DNA of 64,000 bases from a bacterium (GCA_030431975.1 JAUIHP010000020.1:1-64000), one strand, 5' to 3'; numbered from the stretch's first letter, positions 45,718 to 54,885 are shown. Numbers and translations: made by a program. The notes: a model not told the origin generated them from the sequence alone.

Positions 45718-46572
45718 CTACACACCACCCCAGCGAAGTTTAGACCGGAGAACCTCATAGAAGGATCGATTGCCAACGAGGATGAAGTGAATCCGGCGCT
45801 GGGCGCGGCGTACACGAACTCGTTGATCTTCCGACAAGTCTATCACGAACTGACCATCGACAAAGAGGGCCACATGGTTGCCCCGCCCCACAAAACCGAT
45901 TTCGATCGCCTCCTGCGAGGGAAACAGAATCGGACGGACCGAGAACGTGTGCGGACAAATGGCCGTTGCCATCAGAGCCTGCAAACTCGGTTCCACGACG
46001 GGCCCACCCGCCGAAAGTGAGTAGGCGGTGGAGCCGGTCGGCGTGGAAACGATGACCCCGTCGCCGCGATATGCCGAGAGCGGAGTTCCTTCGATGGACG
46101 TGCGGATCCCAATGGAACGACCGGCCACCTCCCGGACGATGCAGTCATTGAGACCGATCGCTGTAGCCACGACCTCGTCGCCTTCGAGGACCTCGGCCCG
46201 CACCATCAGGCGCGGTTGCACGCGATAGTCTCCCCGCAGCACCTGCTCGATCGAGGGGAGCATCTCGTCGACACTGACGTCGGTAAGGAATCCCAGCGTT
46301 CCGAAGTTCACGCCGAGGATCGGAACGCGGTACTGGTAGGCAACGCGGGCGGCGCGGAGAAGAGTTCCGTCTCCCCCGAGAACAATGAGCAGATCTGCGT
46401 CCCTGACGAACTCGTCATCGGGAAGGAAGCGCGCCCCCTCGGGTACCAGTCCCCGCAGCTCCTGCGGAACAACGACACGCTGCTTGCGATCCAGAAGCCA
46501 AGCCACGAGTTCGTGGGCCTTTTCACCGCAGTCCTCTTTGTCGAGGTTGGCCTGGAGCGCAATTGTTTTCAA
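45718..46572 (-). CDS. nadK: NAD kinase
   Basis: 284 residues. GGDGTLLRAARV (diphosphate site), GVNFGTLGFLTD, LNDCIV and the conserved STPTGSTAYSLSAGG are intact. Makes NADP. ATG overlaps the ispA stop by 4 nt. Confidence 0.95.
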   Translation of the reverse strand: MKTIALQANLDKEDCGEKAHELVAWLLDRKQRVVVPQELRGLVPEGARFLPDDEFVRDADLLIVLGGDGTLLRAARVAYQYRVPILGVNFGTLGFLTDVSVDEMLPSIEQVLRGDYRVQPRLMVRAEVLEGDEVVATAIGLNDCIVREVAGRSIGIRTSIEGTPLSAYRGDGVIVSTPTGSTAYSLSAGGPVVEPSLQALMATAICPHTFSVRPILFPSQEAIEIGFVGRGNHVALFVDGQFVIDLSEDQRVRVRRAQRRIHFILVGNRSFYEVLRSKLRWGGV

Positions 46573-47522
46573 CGCGGTCTCCCGTTCCTCCGCCCGGCGT
46601 TCGACGGTACCCAGTCTTCCGGCAACCGAACCACGACGGCCTGCACGAGTCCGCGGAAAACATCCTCGGACTTTCCCTGAACCGGAACGGTTTCGTGACA
46701 GCGACGATGGGCATCGTTGAGAGCCAGGCGTGTTTTCTCGAGTCCCAGGACCGATGGGTAGGTCGCTTTTCCCTTGGCCCGGTCGCCCCCACGGTCCCGC
46801 CCCAACGTCTCGAAGGTGCCGACTTCGTTGAGAACGTCATCGACGATCTGAAAGAGCAGGCCGAAGGCCTCCCCGAATTCCGTCATGCGTCGGACGAGCG
46901 CAGGGCCGGCGCCGCCCAGTACCGCGCCGCCGACCAGGGAAGCCCGGAAGAGCGCACCGGTCTTGTGGTCATGAATCCACTCCAGCGTCTTTCGCGGCAC
47001 CTTCTTGCCTTCGGATTCGATGTCGACGACCTGGCCGCCGATGACGCCGGCCGTCCCGACCGCTTCGGTGATCATGGCCAGAACCTTGACCTTGCGATCG
47101 GCGGCCCCGGGAAGGGTTGCGATCTGTTCAAAGGCCAGCACCTGAAGCGCGTCCCCGGCCAGAACGGCGGTCGCCTCGTCGAACTGCTTGTGCACGGTGG
47201 GGCGACCCCGCCGGAGGTCGTCGTCGTCCATGCAGGGAAGGTCGTCGTGAATGAGCGAAAAGGTGTGGAGAAGCTCGATGGCAGCGCCCAGCTGCGCTCC
47301 GGCCTTCCCCCGACCGCCCGCCGCCTTGAAGCCCAGGACCGACAGACCGGGTCGAATTCGTTTCCCTCCGGGAAAGACCGCGTAGTGGATCGCTTCGTGG
47401 ATGTTGGCCGGCTTTTGCCGGCGCGACGGGACCGAGTTTCGCAGCCGATCCTCGATGATCGGGGTCTCCCGTTCCAACCAGGCGTGCCAGGCGTTCTCGT
47501 CAGCGGTCTCCAAAATCCACAT
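46569..47522 (-). CDS. ispA: Short-chain polyprenyl (farnesyl) diphosphate synthase
   Basis: About 317 residues from the ATG at 47522; the start is uncertain (TTG at 47513 or ATG at 47546 also possible) as it overlaps the end of xseB. First Asp-rich motif HDDLPCMDDDDLRRG and second VDDVLNE match the IspA type, which normally has a bulky residue before the first motif. xseB-ispA linkage is common. It builds farnesyl-PP for quinones and the undecaprenyl carrier. Confidence 0.9.
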   Translation of the reverse strand: MWILETADENAWHAWLERETPIIEDRLRNSVPSRRQKPANIHEAIHYAVFPGGKRIRPGLSVLGFKAAGGRGKAGAQLGAAIELLHTFSLIHDDLPCMDDDDLRRGRPTVHKQFDEATAVLAGDALQVLAFEQIATLPGAADRKVKVLAMITEAVGTAGVIGGQVVDIESEGKKVPRKTLEWIHDHKTGALFRASLVGGAVLGGAGPALVRRMTEFGEAFGLLFQIVDDVLNEVGTFETLGRDRGGDRAKGKATYPSVLGLEKTRLALNDAHRRCHETVPVQGKSEDVFRGLVQAVVVRLPEDWVPSNAGRRNGRPR

Positions 47523-47784
47523 CCTCTCCGGCGTCGTCCGCCCCATCGTCCTCGGCGCCCGGCCCTTCTGCTGTGGCATCGGCGTTGCGCAGAATCGTCT
47601 TCACGCGCAGCTCCGCTCTTTCCAGAAGCCGGCCGCACACCTGCAGTAGCTGCTGTCCTTCCTCGAACTTTTGGATGGTCTCTTCCAGTGGAAGGTCACC
47701 GGACTCCATGTCCTCGACGAGTCCCTCCAGCCGCTCGAGAGCGTCTTCGAAGGCTGGCTCTTTGTCTCGATCATCTTGCGTCAT
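47500..47784 (-). CDS. xseB: Exodeoxyribonuclease VII small subunit
   Basis: 94 residues from the ATG at 47784. FEDALERLEGLVEDMESGDLPLEETIQKFEEG is the XseB signature; an acidic Gly/Asp-rich tail follows. Overlaps xseA by 4 nt, giving coupled synthesis of the two subunits. Confidence 0.95.
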   Translation of the reverse strand: MTQDDRDKEPAFEDALERLEGLVEDMESGDLPLEETIQKFEEGQQLLQVCGRLLERAELRVKTILRNADATAEGPGAEDDGADDAGEDVDFGDR

Positions 47785-49163
47785 GTCGCGGAACCCTTCT
47801 TTTCTTCGGGCAGTGTACGCGCCTCGACCCTGCACTCCAACTCTCCCGCGGCCAGACGGACCTCGACCTGGGTTCCAACCGGCGCATCGGCCGCGGACCT
47901 GAGGACCGTTCCGTCGGGATTTCGGATGATTCCGTAGCCGCGTTCCAGGACCGAGGTCGGGCCCAGAATCCGAAGGGCCGCCGCAGCCACATCCAAACGA
48001 CGACGGTGGTCCCCCATCCGTTCCGGCAGGCAACGCCGCCACCTCTCTTCCACCCTCTGCCTGGCCCGGGCCGAGTCCTGGATGCGTAGGAGGAGTCGGT
48101 CCGCGGTCAGGTGGGACGAGAGTCGGCGAAGCCGCTCCCGGGCCTGCTCTGTCGGCGCGGCCAGCGCATCCTTCAGACGGTCGGCCAGCCGATCCAACCG
48201 CAGCTGCTCCCTCTGAACCCGTGTTTCCGGGCGTAGGAAGGCCCGGCTGCCGGCCAGACGGCGAAGCTGCTCCCGCTTTTGACCGGTCGCGTCCAGGAGA
48301 CAGCGGCGCAGCCTTTGCCGGGCTCGACTCAGCGTTTGTTCGACGTCTGCATGATTCGGAGTCGAAAGCTCAGCGGCATGGGTCGGGGTGGCCGCGCGAA
48401 CGTCGGCAACAAAGTCCGTGATGGTGAAGTCGACCTCATGACCGACGGCGGAAACCACCGGGACCGTGGAGCGAGCGACGGCACGTGCCAATTTCTCTTC
48501 GTTGAAAGCCCAGAGGTCTTCCAGAGATCCTCCGCCTCGCCCGAGGATGATGAAGTCGAGTTCCGGCACCTTTTGCAAGAGCCCGAGGGCTCGAACCAGG
48601 CTTCCAGCCGCCGTCGGTCCCTGAACGAGAGCGGGAGCAACGAAGACTTCCGCCACCGGCCACCGCGATTCGAGAATGGCAAGCATGTCCCGAAGCGCAG
48701 CTCCGTCGGGCGCCGTCGCGATTCCGATCCGACGAGGGTACCGGGGCAGCGGACGCTTACGGTCCGGATCGAAGAGTCCCTCTTCATCGAGCTTGGCCTT
48801 GAGCTCGAGAAACGCCCGATGAAGTTCCCCTTCGCCGGCCAGGACCATTCGGTCGACATAGAACTGGCAGTTGCCGCGCGGCTCCCACAGAGAGACATAA
48901 CCCTGAACCCGGACACGCAGTCCGTCGCGCGGTTCGACCCGGAACCGTCGAACCGAACTCGCCCAGGCCACGCAGTTGAGAAGGGCGTCGGCTTCTTCGT
49001 CACGCAGGGAAAAGTAGGCATGACCGCTTCGCGCGTGAACCTTGAGACCCGAGATCTCACCTTCCACCCAAACCCGGCCGATGTCGGTTTCGAGCAGATC
49101 CTTGATCCACTGGGAGAGTTCACGGACGGTATAGACCTGAACTTCTTCCCGGGAAACGTTCAC
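47781..49163 (-). CDS. xseA: Exodeoxyribonuclease VII large subunit
   Basis: 460 residues. N-terminal OB fold (VYTVRELSQWIKDLLE, GEISGLKVHARSGHAYFSLRD), catalytic domain ITSPDGAA-like IATAPDGAALRDML, GRGGGSLEDLWAFNEE and VSAVGHEVDFTITDFVAD, then a long coiled coil. Overlaps folD by 4 nt. Confidence 0.95.
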   Translation of the reverse strand: MNVSREEVQVYTVRELSQWIKDLLETDIGRVWVEGEISGLKVHARSGHAYFSLRDEEADALLNCVAWASSVRRFRVEPRDGLRVRVQGYVSLWEPRGNCQFYVDRMVLAGEGELHRAFLELKAKLDEEGLFDPDRKRPLPRYPRRIGIATAPDGAALRDMLAILESRWPVAEVFVAPALVQGPTAAGSLVRALGLLQKVPELDFIILGRGGGSLEDLWAFNEEKLARAVARSTVPVVSAVGHEVDFTITDFVADVRAATPTHAAELSTPNHADVEQTLSRARQRLRRCLLDATGQKREQLRRLAGSRAFLRPETRVQREQLRLDRLADRLKDALAAPTEQARERLRRLSSHLTADRLLLRIQDSARARQRVEERWRRCLPERMGDHRRRLDVAAAALRILGPTSVLERGYGIIRNPDGTVLRSAADAPVGTQVEVRLAAGELECRVEARTLPEEKKGSAT

Positions 49164-50092
49164 GAGAGGACACCTGCCGCCTGGAGGGCGAGTTCCACAG
49201 AACCGCCGTCTCGCCCCGTGACTCGTTCGGCGGCGTGAACGGTGTTGGAAAGGAGCATCGCAACCGTCAGAGGACCGACCCCTCCCGGGACCGGACTCAG
49301 GTGGCCGGCGAGGGGCTCCACACTCTCGGCGTGTACGTCACCGACCAAACGATCCTTGCCGTCCGGGCTGCCGTCCGGACCACCGCCCGCGACCCGGTGG
49401 ATCCCGACGTCGACAACGGCCGCCCCCGGCTTGACGTGCTCAGCGCGGATCGCTTCCGGCCGTCCCATGGCGGCGACGACGATGTCGGCCTGGCGGGTCA
49501 GAGCCTCCCAGTCCCGGGATCGGCTGTGCACGACCGTGACCGTGGCGTTGGCCCACGGCGCCTTCAGGCCAAGCAACAGGCTGAGGGGACGTCCCACGAT
49601 GTTGCTGCGGCCGAGCACGACGACGTGCCGTCCGGACAACTCCACCTCATGTTTCCGCAGCAGGGCGAGCACACCCAGAGGAGTGCAGGATACGAAGGTC
49701 GGCTGACCCTGAGCCAGGTGCCCGATGTTGACCGGGTGAAGAGCGTCGACGTCCTTCGTGGGATCGACGGCCGCCGCAACCCGATCCGGATCGATCTGTT
49801 TCGGAAGCGGAAGCTGGACGAGAATCCCGTGAATCTTCGGATCCAGGTTGGCTTCGGCAATTCGGGCGAGCAGCGCCGACTCGCTCGTGTCTTCCGGATA
49901 GACCTCGACGCTGGACTCGATGCCGACCTTGGCCGACATCTTCTGCTTCGTTCCGACGTACACTTCCGAAGCCGGGTCGTCCCCGACACGGATGAGAAGG
50001 AGCCCGGGAGGCGCATGGAGTTCTGCTACGCGCGCGCTCAGGAAACGGCGAATGTCGCGAGCCAGAGACTTTCCGTCCAGTCTTACCGCCAT
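49160..50092 (-). CDS. folD: Bifunctional methylene-THF dehydrogenase/cyclohydrolase
   Basis: 310 residues from the ATG at 50092, which shares its A with the ymdB stop (TGATG). YVGTKQKMSAKVGI with the catalytic Lys, PLPKQID, VLGRSNIVGRPL (NADP loop) and PVPGGVGPLTVAMLL are clear. A long in-frame upstream extension is a shadow of ymdB. It supplies one-carbon units, complementing gcvT/gcvH. Confidence 0.95.
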   Translation of the reverse strand: MAVRLDGKSLARDIRRFLSARVAELHAPPGLLLIRVGDDPASEVYVGTKQKMSAKVGIESSVEVYPEDTSESALLARIAEANLDPKIHGILVQLPLPKQIDPDRVAAAVDPTKDVDALHPVNIGHLAQGQPTFVSCTPLGVLALLRKHEVELSGRHVVVLGRSNIVGRPLSLLLGLKAPWANATVTVVHSRSRDWEALTRQADIVVAAMGRPEAIRAEHVKPGAAVVDVGIHRVAGGGPDGSPDGKDRLVGDVHAESVEPLAGHLSPVPGGVGPLTVAMLLSNTVHAAERVTGRDGGSVELALQAAGVLS

Positions 50093-50880
50093 CACGACTC
50101 TCCCTTCCATTCCCGACGAATCCGTTCGATCCGTTCGGCGCGGCCGGAAGCCGAGTCGACCTCGACCACGACTCCGTTCAGAACGAGATCGTTGTCCGCC
50201 ACCTGAAAACGAACGGGCAGGGCCGAGACCATTCGCTGAATGGCCTGTTCTTTTCGAACGCCGATGACGGAGTCGTGCGGCCCGGTCATCCCGACATCGG
50301 TAATGTAGGCCGTCCCCTGAGGTAGAACCCGTTCGTCCGCCGTCGCCACGTGCGTATGCGTTCCAAGGACCGCGCTGACCCGGCCGTCCAGGTACCAACC
50401 CATGGCGATCTTTTCCGCGGTCGCTTCCGCGTGGAAGTCGACGATGACGATGCGGGCCCGGTCGCCGAGGGAATCGATGATGCGGTCCATGGTCCGAAAC
50501 GGACACTCGACCGGGTTCATGTAGACACGGCCGAGAAGATTGATGATGGCGACGGTGTCGTCCCCGATCTCGTAGAGCCCGAGTCCGCGCCCCGGCGTAT
50601 CGGGAGGAAGGTTGTGCGGTCGAACGATGCGAGGTTCTTTGTCGATGACCTCGATCCCGTCGGCCTTGTCGAAGAAGTGATTGCCGCCGGTCAGGACATC
50701 CACCCCGCCCTCGAAGAGCTGTCGCGCTGAGTCCCTCTGAATCCCACGCCCCGCTGCGGAGTTCTCGGCGTTGACGATGATGAGGTCGAGGTTCAGTTCT
50801 TCACGGAGCTGGGGAATGAGAGATGCGGCGGCGCGCCGACCGGGGCGGCCGACGACGTCCCCGACGAAGAGAATGCGCAA
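50092..50880 (-). CDS. ymdB: YmdB-family metallophosphoesterase
   Basis: 262 residues from a TTG at 50880 (GGAG 5 nt upstream), giving LRILFVGDVVGRPGRRA. GGNHFFD, VDFHAEATAEKIA and GTHTHVATAD are the metal sites; VGDVVG and TDVGMTGPHDSVIG are YmdB-specific. YmdB is a 2',3'-cyclic nucleotide phosphodiesterase that affects biofilm decisions in Bacillus. First gene of the long run after the 6S RNA. Confidence 0.9.
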   Translation of the reverse strand: MRILFVGDVVGRPGRRAAASLIPQLREELNLDLIIVNAENSAAGRGIQRDSARQLFEGGVDVLTGGNHFFDKADGIEVIDKEPRIVRPHNLPPDTPGRGLGLYEIGDDTVAIINLLGRVYMNPVECPFRTMDRIIDSLGDRARIVIVDFHAEATAEKIAMGWYLDGRVSAVLGTHTHVATADERVLPQGTAYITDVGMTGPHDSVIGVRKEQAIQRMVSALPVRFQVADNDLVLNGVVVEVDSASGRAERIERIRREWKGES

Positions 50881-50898
50881 GGAAACTCCAGTCAAATA

Positions 50899-51100
50899 GC
50901 GAGGCCACGGGCACGCCGATCTCCGGTGCGGTTCTGGCCTTGAACCTGGCGTACCAGGTGGGCACCTATCCCCCACCCTCGCGGTTCCGACTTTCGCCGG
51001 AACGTCACTTAGGTGCGGGCGGTCAGCGCCCTCGAGGAAAGTGTTGGCTCAAGGAGCCATACCCCGTTCACCAGGAGATCAGCGAGACCGTGGCCCCGCG
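50899..51100 (-). ncRNA. ssrS: Probable 6S RNA
   Basis: About 202 nt starting right after the zapA stop, the usual 6S position. On the minus strand the ends pair over 12 bp with one G-U (GCGGGGCCACGG with CCGTGGCCTCGC), then 7 bp (GATCTCC/GGAGATC). A large open centre follows, with one small hairpin on each side (GGCTC/GAGCC and ACCTGG/CCAGGT), then a long apical stem ending in a GAAA-loop hairpin (GTTCCGGC/GTCGGAAC). This is the 6S layout that mimics an open promoter and binds RNA polymerase. Confidence 0.7.
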
Positions 51101-51397
51101 CTATTCCGATTCTACCTCAACGGCGCCGTCGAGGATGCGTTCGCATCGGTCCAAACGCTCACGGGTTTTGGTCAACTCGGTGACCAGGCGCTCGCGTTCC
51201 CGAAAGACTTCTTCTGCAATGTTCAAGGATACCAGGACGGCCTGTCGGCGCGGGTCCTGAAGCCGTCCGGCGTTTTCCATTTCGCGAAAGCGCGAGTCGA
51301 CGAAGTCGGCGAGAGCGCGGATGCGCTCCGGAGACGCTCCCCGGATGAGAAACTCCTCACCGAGAATCTCGACGGCCGTCGCGTCATTTTGAGTCAT
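51101..51397 (-). CDS. zapA: Cell division protein ZapA
   Basis: 98 residues. VEILGEEFLIRGASPERIRALADFVDSRF and a C-terminal coiled coil mark ZapA, which bundles FtsZ. ATG with GGAGGGG upstream. The 6S gene follows at once. Confidence 0.9.
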   Translation of the reverse strand: MTQNDATAVEILGEEFLIRGASPERIRALADFVDSRFREMENAGRLQDPRRQAVLVSLNIAEEVFRERERLVTELTKTRERLDRCERILDGAVEVESE

Positions 51398-51473
51398 GGC
51401 CCCTCCGTTCCGACCCGTCGCAGGGGATCAGGTCAGGACCGGTGACCCGAACCCACCCGGTGCGGACCCTCTG

Positions 51474-51728
51474 CTAGGAAAGGCTCTCGATCGAATCCAC
51501 TTTTTCGAGGATGCGCGAGAGACGATTGACCGTTTCCTCGCGTTCTTCCATCAGTCGCAGACACTCGTTCTCCATCGAGCGAAGACGCTCGTTCTCGGTC
51601 TCGAGTTGCTGCTTCTCTTTGCGAAGACGGTCGATCATCTCGACAGCCTTCTGAACTTTCTCTTCGAGGCGATCGAATTCCATTCCGATCGAGACTTCCG
51701 TCGGGGACTCCACTCCGTTGTTGCCCAT
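51474..51728 (-). CDS. ZapB-like coiled-coil protein
   Basis: 84 residues from the ATG at 51728 (AGGAG 5 nt before). Nearly all of it is a coiled coil with heptads (FDRLEEKVQKAVEMIDRLRK and ENERLRSMENE). Size and position next to zapA fit a ZapB-type division protein, but the sequence is too generic to be sure. Confidence 0.75.
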   Translation of the reverse strand: MGNNGVESPTEVSIGMEFDRLEEKVQKAVEMIDRLRKEKQQLETENERLRSMENECLRLMEEREETVNRLSRILEKVDSIESLS

Positions 51729-51781
51729 CGAAACTCCTATGTCGGGCGCGGCCCGAACGCTCTCTTTCCCTGTGCCCTCGT

Positions 51782-52141
51782 CTAGTTTGCTCGGTGTTCC
51801 CTGGCGGTCTCGACGATCTTGCCGAATGCGTCCATGTCCGTGACAGCCAGTTCGCTCAGAACCTTGCGATCGATCTCGATCTCGGCCTTCTTCAAACCGT
51901 CGATGAACTGATTGTAGCTCAACCCGAAGTGACGCGCGGCTGCGTTGATCCTCTGAATCCAAAGACGACGCATGTGACGTTTGCGCTGCTTACGGTCACG
52001 GTACGCGTAGGCCATTCCCCGCAGGAGGTTCTCGTTCGCCACGCGGTAGAGCTTGCGACGACCTCCGAAGGCGCCACGCGAGGCGCTGAGGACTTTCTTA
52101 CGACGGTTCCGACTGGGAACGAGGGCTTTCGATCTGGACAT
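51782..52141 (-). CDS. rplT: 50S ribosomal protein L20
   Basis: 119 residues, normal length. RRKKVLSASRGAFGGRRKLYRVA, YRDRKQRKRHMRRLWIQRINAAAR are L20 hallmarks. L20 also represses its own operon by binding leader RNA in many bacteria. Confidence 0.97.
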   Translation of the reverse strand: MSRSKALVPSRNRRKKVLSASRGAFGGRRKLYRVANENLLRGMAYAYRDRKQRKRHMRRLWIQRINAAARHFGLSYNQFIDGLKKAEIEIDRKVLSELAVTDMDAFGKIVETAREHRAN

Positions 52142-52206
52142 GACGTTTCTCCGTTTCGGCGGTTAGGGACGACGTTCTCGGTTTCGCGCTGAGCGCGAGG
52201 CGACGA

Positions 52207-52404
52207 CTAGGCCTTCGCGAGGTTGCGAAGGACCCGCTTCTCGTCGGCCGGCGAGACGTATCCCGTCTTCCGAAGCTGACGCTTTCTCTTCGGAGCCATC
52301 TTGTTGTTGAAATGGTTGAGTCCGGAATGCTTCCGCTTGATGCGTCCCGATCCCGTCAGCTTGAACCGCTTGGCTGCGGCACGGTTTGTCTTCATCTTGG
52401 GCAT
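52207..52404 (-). CDS. rpmI: 50S ribosomal protein L35
   Basis: 65 residues. [19 protein letters not shown] at the N-terminus and HILTKKS-type replaced by [10 protein letters not shown] are as expected for L35. In the infC-rpmI-rplT operon. Confidence 0.97.
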   Translation of the reverse strand: MPKMKTNRAAAKRFKLTGSGRIKRKHSGLNHFNNKMAPKRKRQLRKTGYVSPADEKRVLRNLAKA

Positions 52405-52442
52405 GTTCGGCCCTCCTCTCGACTCCGCTAGCGTTGACTCCG

Positions 52443-53024
52443 CTAGCTGGCTTCAGGCGGCGGAGCGTCTTCTTTCTTCGGCTTCGCCGGCTTGGGCGGC
52501 TGTGTCCCCGCCAGCGGCGTCAGCAGCATCGTGATCGTTCGTCCTTCCGAAGAAGGGTTCTGTTCGACCCCGGCTACGTCGGCCAGCTCCTCTACGACGG
52601 CTTGGAGCAACTCGTACCCCAGGCCCTGGTGCGACATCTCTCTTCCCCGAAACATGACGGTGATCTTCACCTTGTCACGCGCTTCGAGGAATTTGCGGGC
52701 CCGGCGCATCTTGGTCTCGAAGTCGTGGCGCTCGATCTTGGGGCGCAGCTTGACTTCTTTGACCTGGACCTGATGTTGACGTTTCTTTGCCTGCTGCTCC
52801 CGCTTGGACTGCTGATACTTGTACTTGCCGTAGTCCATGATGCGGCAGACGGGTGGTTTTGCGTTCGGGGCGACCTCAACGAGATCCTGACCCAAATCCC
52901 GAGCCATCTGCAGGGCCTCGGAAATGGCCATCACTCCTAGTTGGTTCCCGTCGGCTCCGACAACTCGCACCATGGGGGCGCGAATCCGATCGTTCACCCT
53001 CGTCACGTCAGAATTGGGCGGAAT
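52443..53024 (-). CDS. infC: Translation initiation factor IF-3, AUU start
   Basis: About 193 residues. [52 protein letters not shown] are IF-3 signatures. The only well-placed start is ATT at 53024 with a strong ribosome site GGAGG 7 nt upstream (53036-53032); the next GTG (53006) has none. AUU is the known infC start in enterics, where it lets IF-3 limit its own synthesis. C-terminal Pro/Lys/Glu tail is longer than in E. coli. Confidence 0.95.
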   Translation of the reverse strand: MPPNSDVTRVNDRIRAPMVRVVGADGNQLGVMAISEALQMARDLGQDLVEVAPNAKPPVCRIMDYGKYKYQQSKREQQAKKRQHQVQVKEVKLRPKIERHDFETKMRRARKFLEARDKVKITVMFRGREMSHQGLGYELLQAVVEELADVAGVEQNPSSEGRTITMLLTPLAGTQPPKPAKPKKEDAPPPEAS

Positions 53025-53046
53025 GGCTTTCCCTCCTTGCACCGAA

Positions 53047-53082
53047 CCAAAAATAAAGAGCGGCCCAAGAGGGGGCCGCTCT
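53047..53082 (-). terminator. Terminator-like hairpin in infC leader
   Basis: A perfect 10-bp stem (AGAGCGGCCC / GGGCCGCTCT, minus strand) with a 6-nt loop is followed by TTATTTTT. It ends only 11 nt before the infC ribosome site, so transcripts from upstream would stop just before infC. It could be an attenuator like the L20 leader of Gram-positive bacteria, or the terminator of tRNA-Val. Confidence 0.75.
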
Positions 53083-53236
53083 GAAACGACACGGATACAC
53101 CGACGAACGATGTCCGCGGTGCGTGTCGGCGACCCGTCCTGGCCGTCCAAGGCCGGCGGGTGAGGAGCGGCTGACTCCTACTTGAAGCTCTCTTTCACCC
53201 CGACCACGGTGTCGATCGAGGCTATGGTAAAACTGG

Positions 53237-53310
53237 TGGGCGATACTGGAATTGAACCAGTGACCTCTTGCATGTCAAGCAAGCACTCTAACCATCTGAG
53301 CTAATCGCCC
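53237..53310 (-). tRNA. tRNA-Val (anticodon GAC)
   Basis: Cloverleaf on the minus strand: acceptor GGGCGAT/ATCGCCC, D stem GCTC/GAGT, anticodon stem CTTGC/GCAAG with loop TTGACAT (anticodon GAC), T stem ACTGG/CCAGT with loop TTCAATT, discriminator A, no encoded CCA. Lies 157 nt upstream of the infC leader hairpin. Confidence 0.95.
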
Positions 53311-53451
53311 ACGAACGACTGCGACCCGGAAGCCGACTAGCCGAACGCGGAGAGTAAGATAGGCGATCCGGAGCTGTCAACGGGATATTCCGTGCCACCA
53401 CCTCAGGCGCCCCTCGAGGGGGCCGAGAGCGAGCCCCTCCCGATCGGCCCA

Positions 53452-53829
53452 TCAGTGGCGCAATAGGATCGCCGTGTCCTCCAGGTGTTTCGTTCCGATC
53501 AGATCCACTCCCCCGGCCAAGGCCGCCTCATAGAGCCGGCCGGATTTGGGAGCCGCAAAGAGACGAATCCGGCGCCCTGGGACGGCGTGGGCCTCCGATA
53601 CGAGCCGTACCAGCCGCTTCCTCCACTCCATCGGCGGGTCTCCCCGGCCGGACCACCGGAAATGGTCCCGGTAGCGGACACTGACCAGCCGGAGCAGATG
53701 CGCAGGGTACTCTGCGTGGTCCGGCGGCAAGGGATGAGCCGAAAGCAAAGCGATGAAGACGGGTCGGGACGGGTGTGCTTTTCGCGATGCGAGAGCGTAC
53801 GAAAAGAAGCGAATGGTCCATCGCCTGCC
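53452..53829 (-). pseudogene. C-terminal remnant of a glycerophosphodiester phosphodiesterase-like protein
   Basis: The frame encodes RPVFIALLSAHPLPPDHAEYP, SVRYRDHFRWSGRG and RIRLFAAPKSGRLYEAALAGGVDLIGTKHL, matching the end of GDPD/PI-PLC-like TIM barrels (HFRWRG...VDLINTDD type). An upstream TGA (about 53850) closes the frame and no ATG, GTG or TTG precedes the conserved start; only a TTG at 53748 exists. The N-terminal half with the catalytic His, Glu and Asp is missing, so this is probably a decayed gene. Confidence 0.55.
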
Positions 53830-53853
53830 TCGCGTCCTGTCACGGTCATCCGT

Positions 53854-54885
53854 TCAGTCGAGAAGAACGCCCTCACCGCCCTCTTCGACATGACCGATTT
53901 CGACCGCCGGCTCGCCGTGCTCCGAAAGAATCGCCTGGACCTCGGAAACATCCCACGGACGAACGATGAGGACATAACCGATGCCCATATTGAACGCACG
54001 ATGAGACTCGGAAGGGTCCATCTCGCCGAGGCTGGTCAGATGGCGAAAGACCTCCGGCACATCCCACGCGGCCCTTCGGATGCGGGCCGACACGCCGGAA
54101 GGCAGGATTCGGGGCACGTTGTCGAGGAGGCCGCCTCCGGTGATGTGGACCATTCCCTGGATCGCCACCCGCCCCAGAAGAGGAGCGACCTGCGGAAAGT
54201 AGAGGCGGTGCCTCGTACCGACAAGTTCGCCCCATGTCCTGGCCGATCCGGCAGGACACTCTCCCAGAACTTCGGGACGGTCGTCGGAGCCCAGCAGCTT
54301 ACGAACCAGTGAGAACCCGTTCGTGTGCAGACCGTCGGAACTTAGTCCCAGCAGGATGTCTCCGGCCTCGATGCTCCGTCCATCGACGAGCGAGGAACGA
54401 GAGACCTCTCCGATGATCGTTCCGACCACATCGAGATCACCGTGATTGTAGATTCCTGGCATCTCCGCGGTCTCGCCGCCGAGTAGTGCGCATCCGGTCA
54501 TCCGGCAGGCCTCGGTCACTCCCGAAACGATGCGGACAACGACGTCGGGATCGAGCTTCCCGGCTCCGACGTAGTCGAGAAAGAACATCGGGCGGGCACC
54601 GTGAACGAGAATGTCGCTGGTGCAGTGGGACACGATGTCGAACCCCGCATCCTCCCACTGATCGAGCTGACCGTAGAGGCGGAGCTTCGTGCCGACACCG
54701 TCGGTCGAGGCTACGATGAGGCGTTCCGAACCCGCGTCGGGAAAAGAGAAGAAACCGGCGAAGACCCCGAGATCACTCTCGACCCGCTCGGTTCGCGTCG
54801 ATTTGGCAAGGACCTTGATCCGGTCGACGGCCGAGGTCGCGGCGTCAATGTCGACCCCCGCGTCGCGGTAGCTGGCCTTGGCCAT
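53854..54885 (-). CDS. purM: Phosphoribosylformylglycinamidine cyclo-ligase
   Basis: 343 residues from the ATG at 54885 (GGAGG 7 nt before). Purine synthesis step 5. YRDAGVDIDAATSAVDRIK, STDGVGTKL, CTSDILVHGARPMFFLDYVGAG and LLGGETAEMPG are intact. ATG overlaps the stop of the upstream unknown gene. Confidence 0.97.
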   Translation of the reverse strand: MAKASYRDAGVDIDAATSAVDRIKVLAKSTRTERVESDLGVFAGFFSFPDAGSERLIVASTDGVGTKLRLYGQLDQWEDAGFDIVSHCTSDILVHGARPMFFLDYVGAGKLDPDVVVRIVSGVTEACRMTGCALLGGETAEMPGIYNHGDLDVVGTIIGEVSRSSLVDGRSIEAGDILLGLSSDGLHTNGFSLVRKLLGSDDRPEVLGECPAGSARTWGELVGTRHRLYFPQVAPLLGRVAIQGMVHITGGGLLDNVPRILPSGVSARIRRAAWDVPEVFRHLTSLGEMDPSESHRAFNMGIGYVLIVRPWDVSEVQAILSEHGEPAVEIGHVEEGGEGVLLD

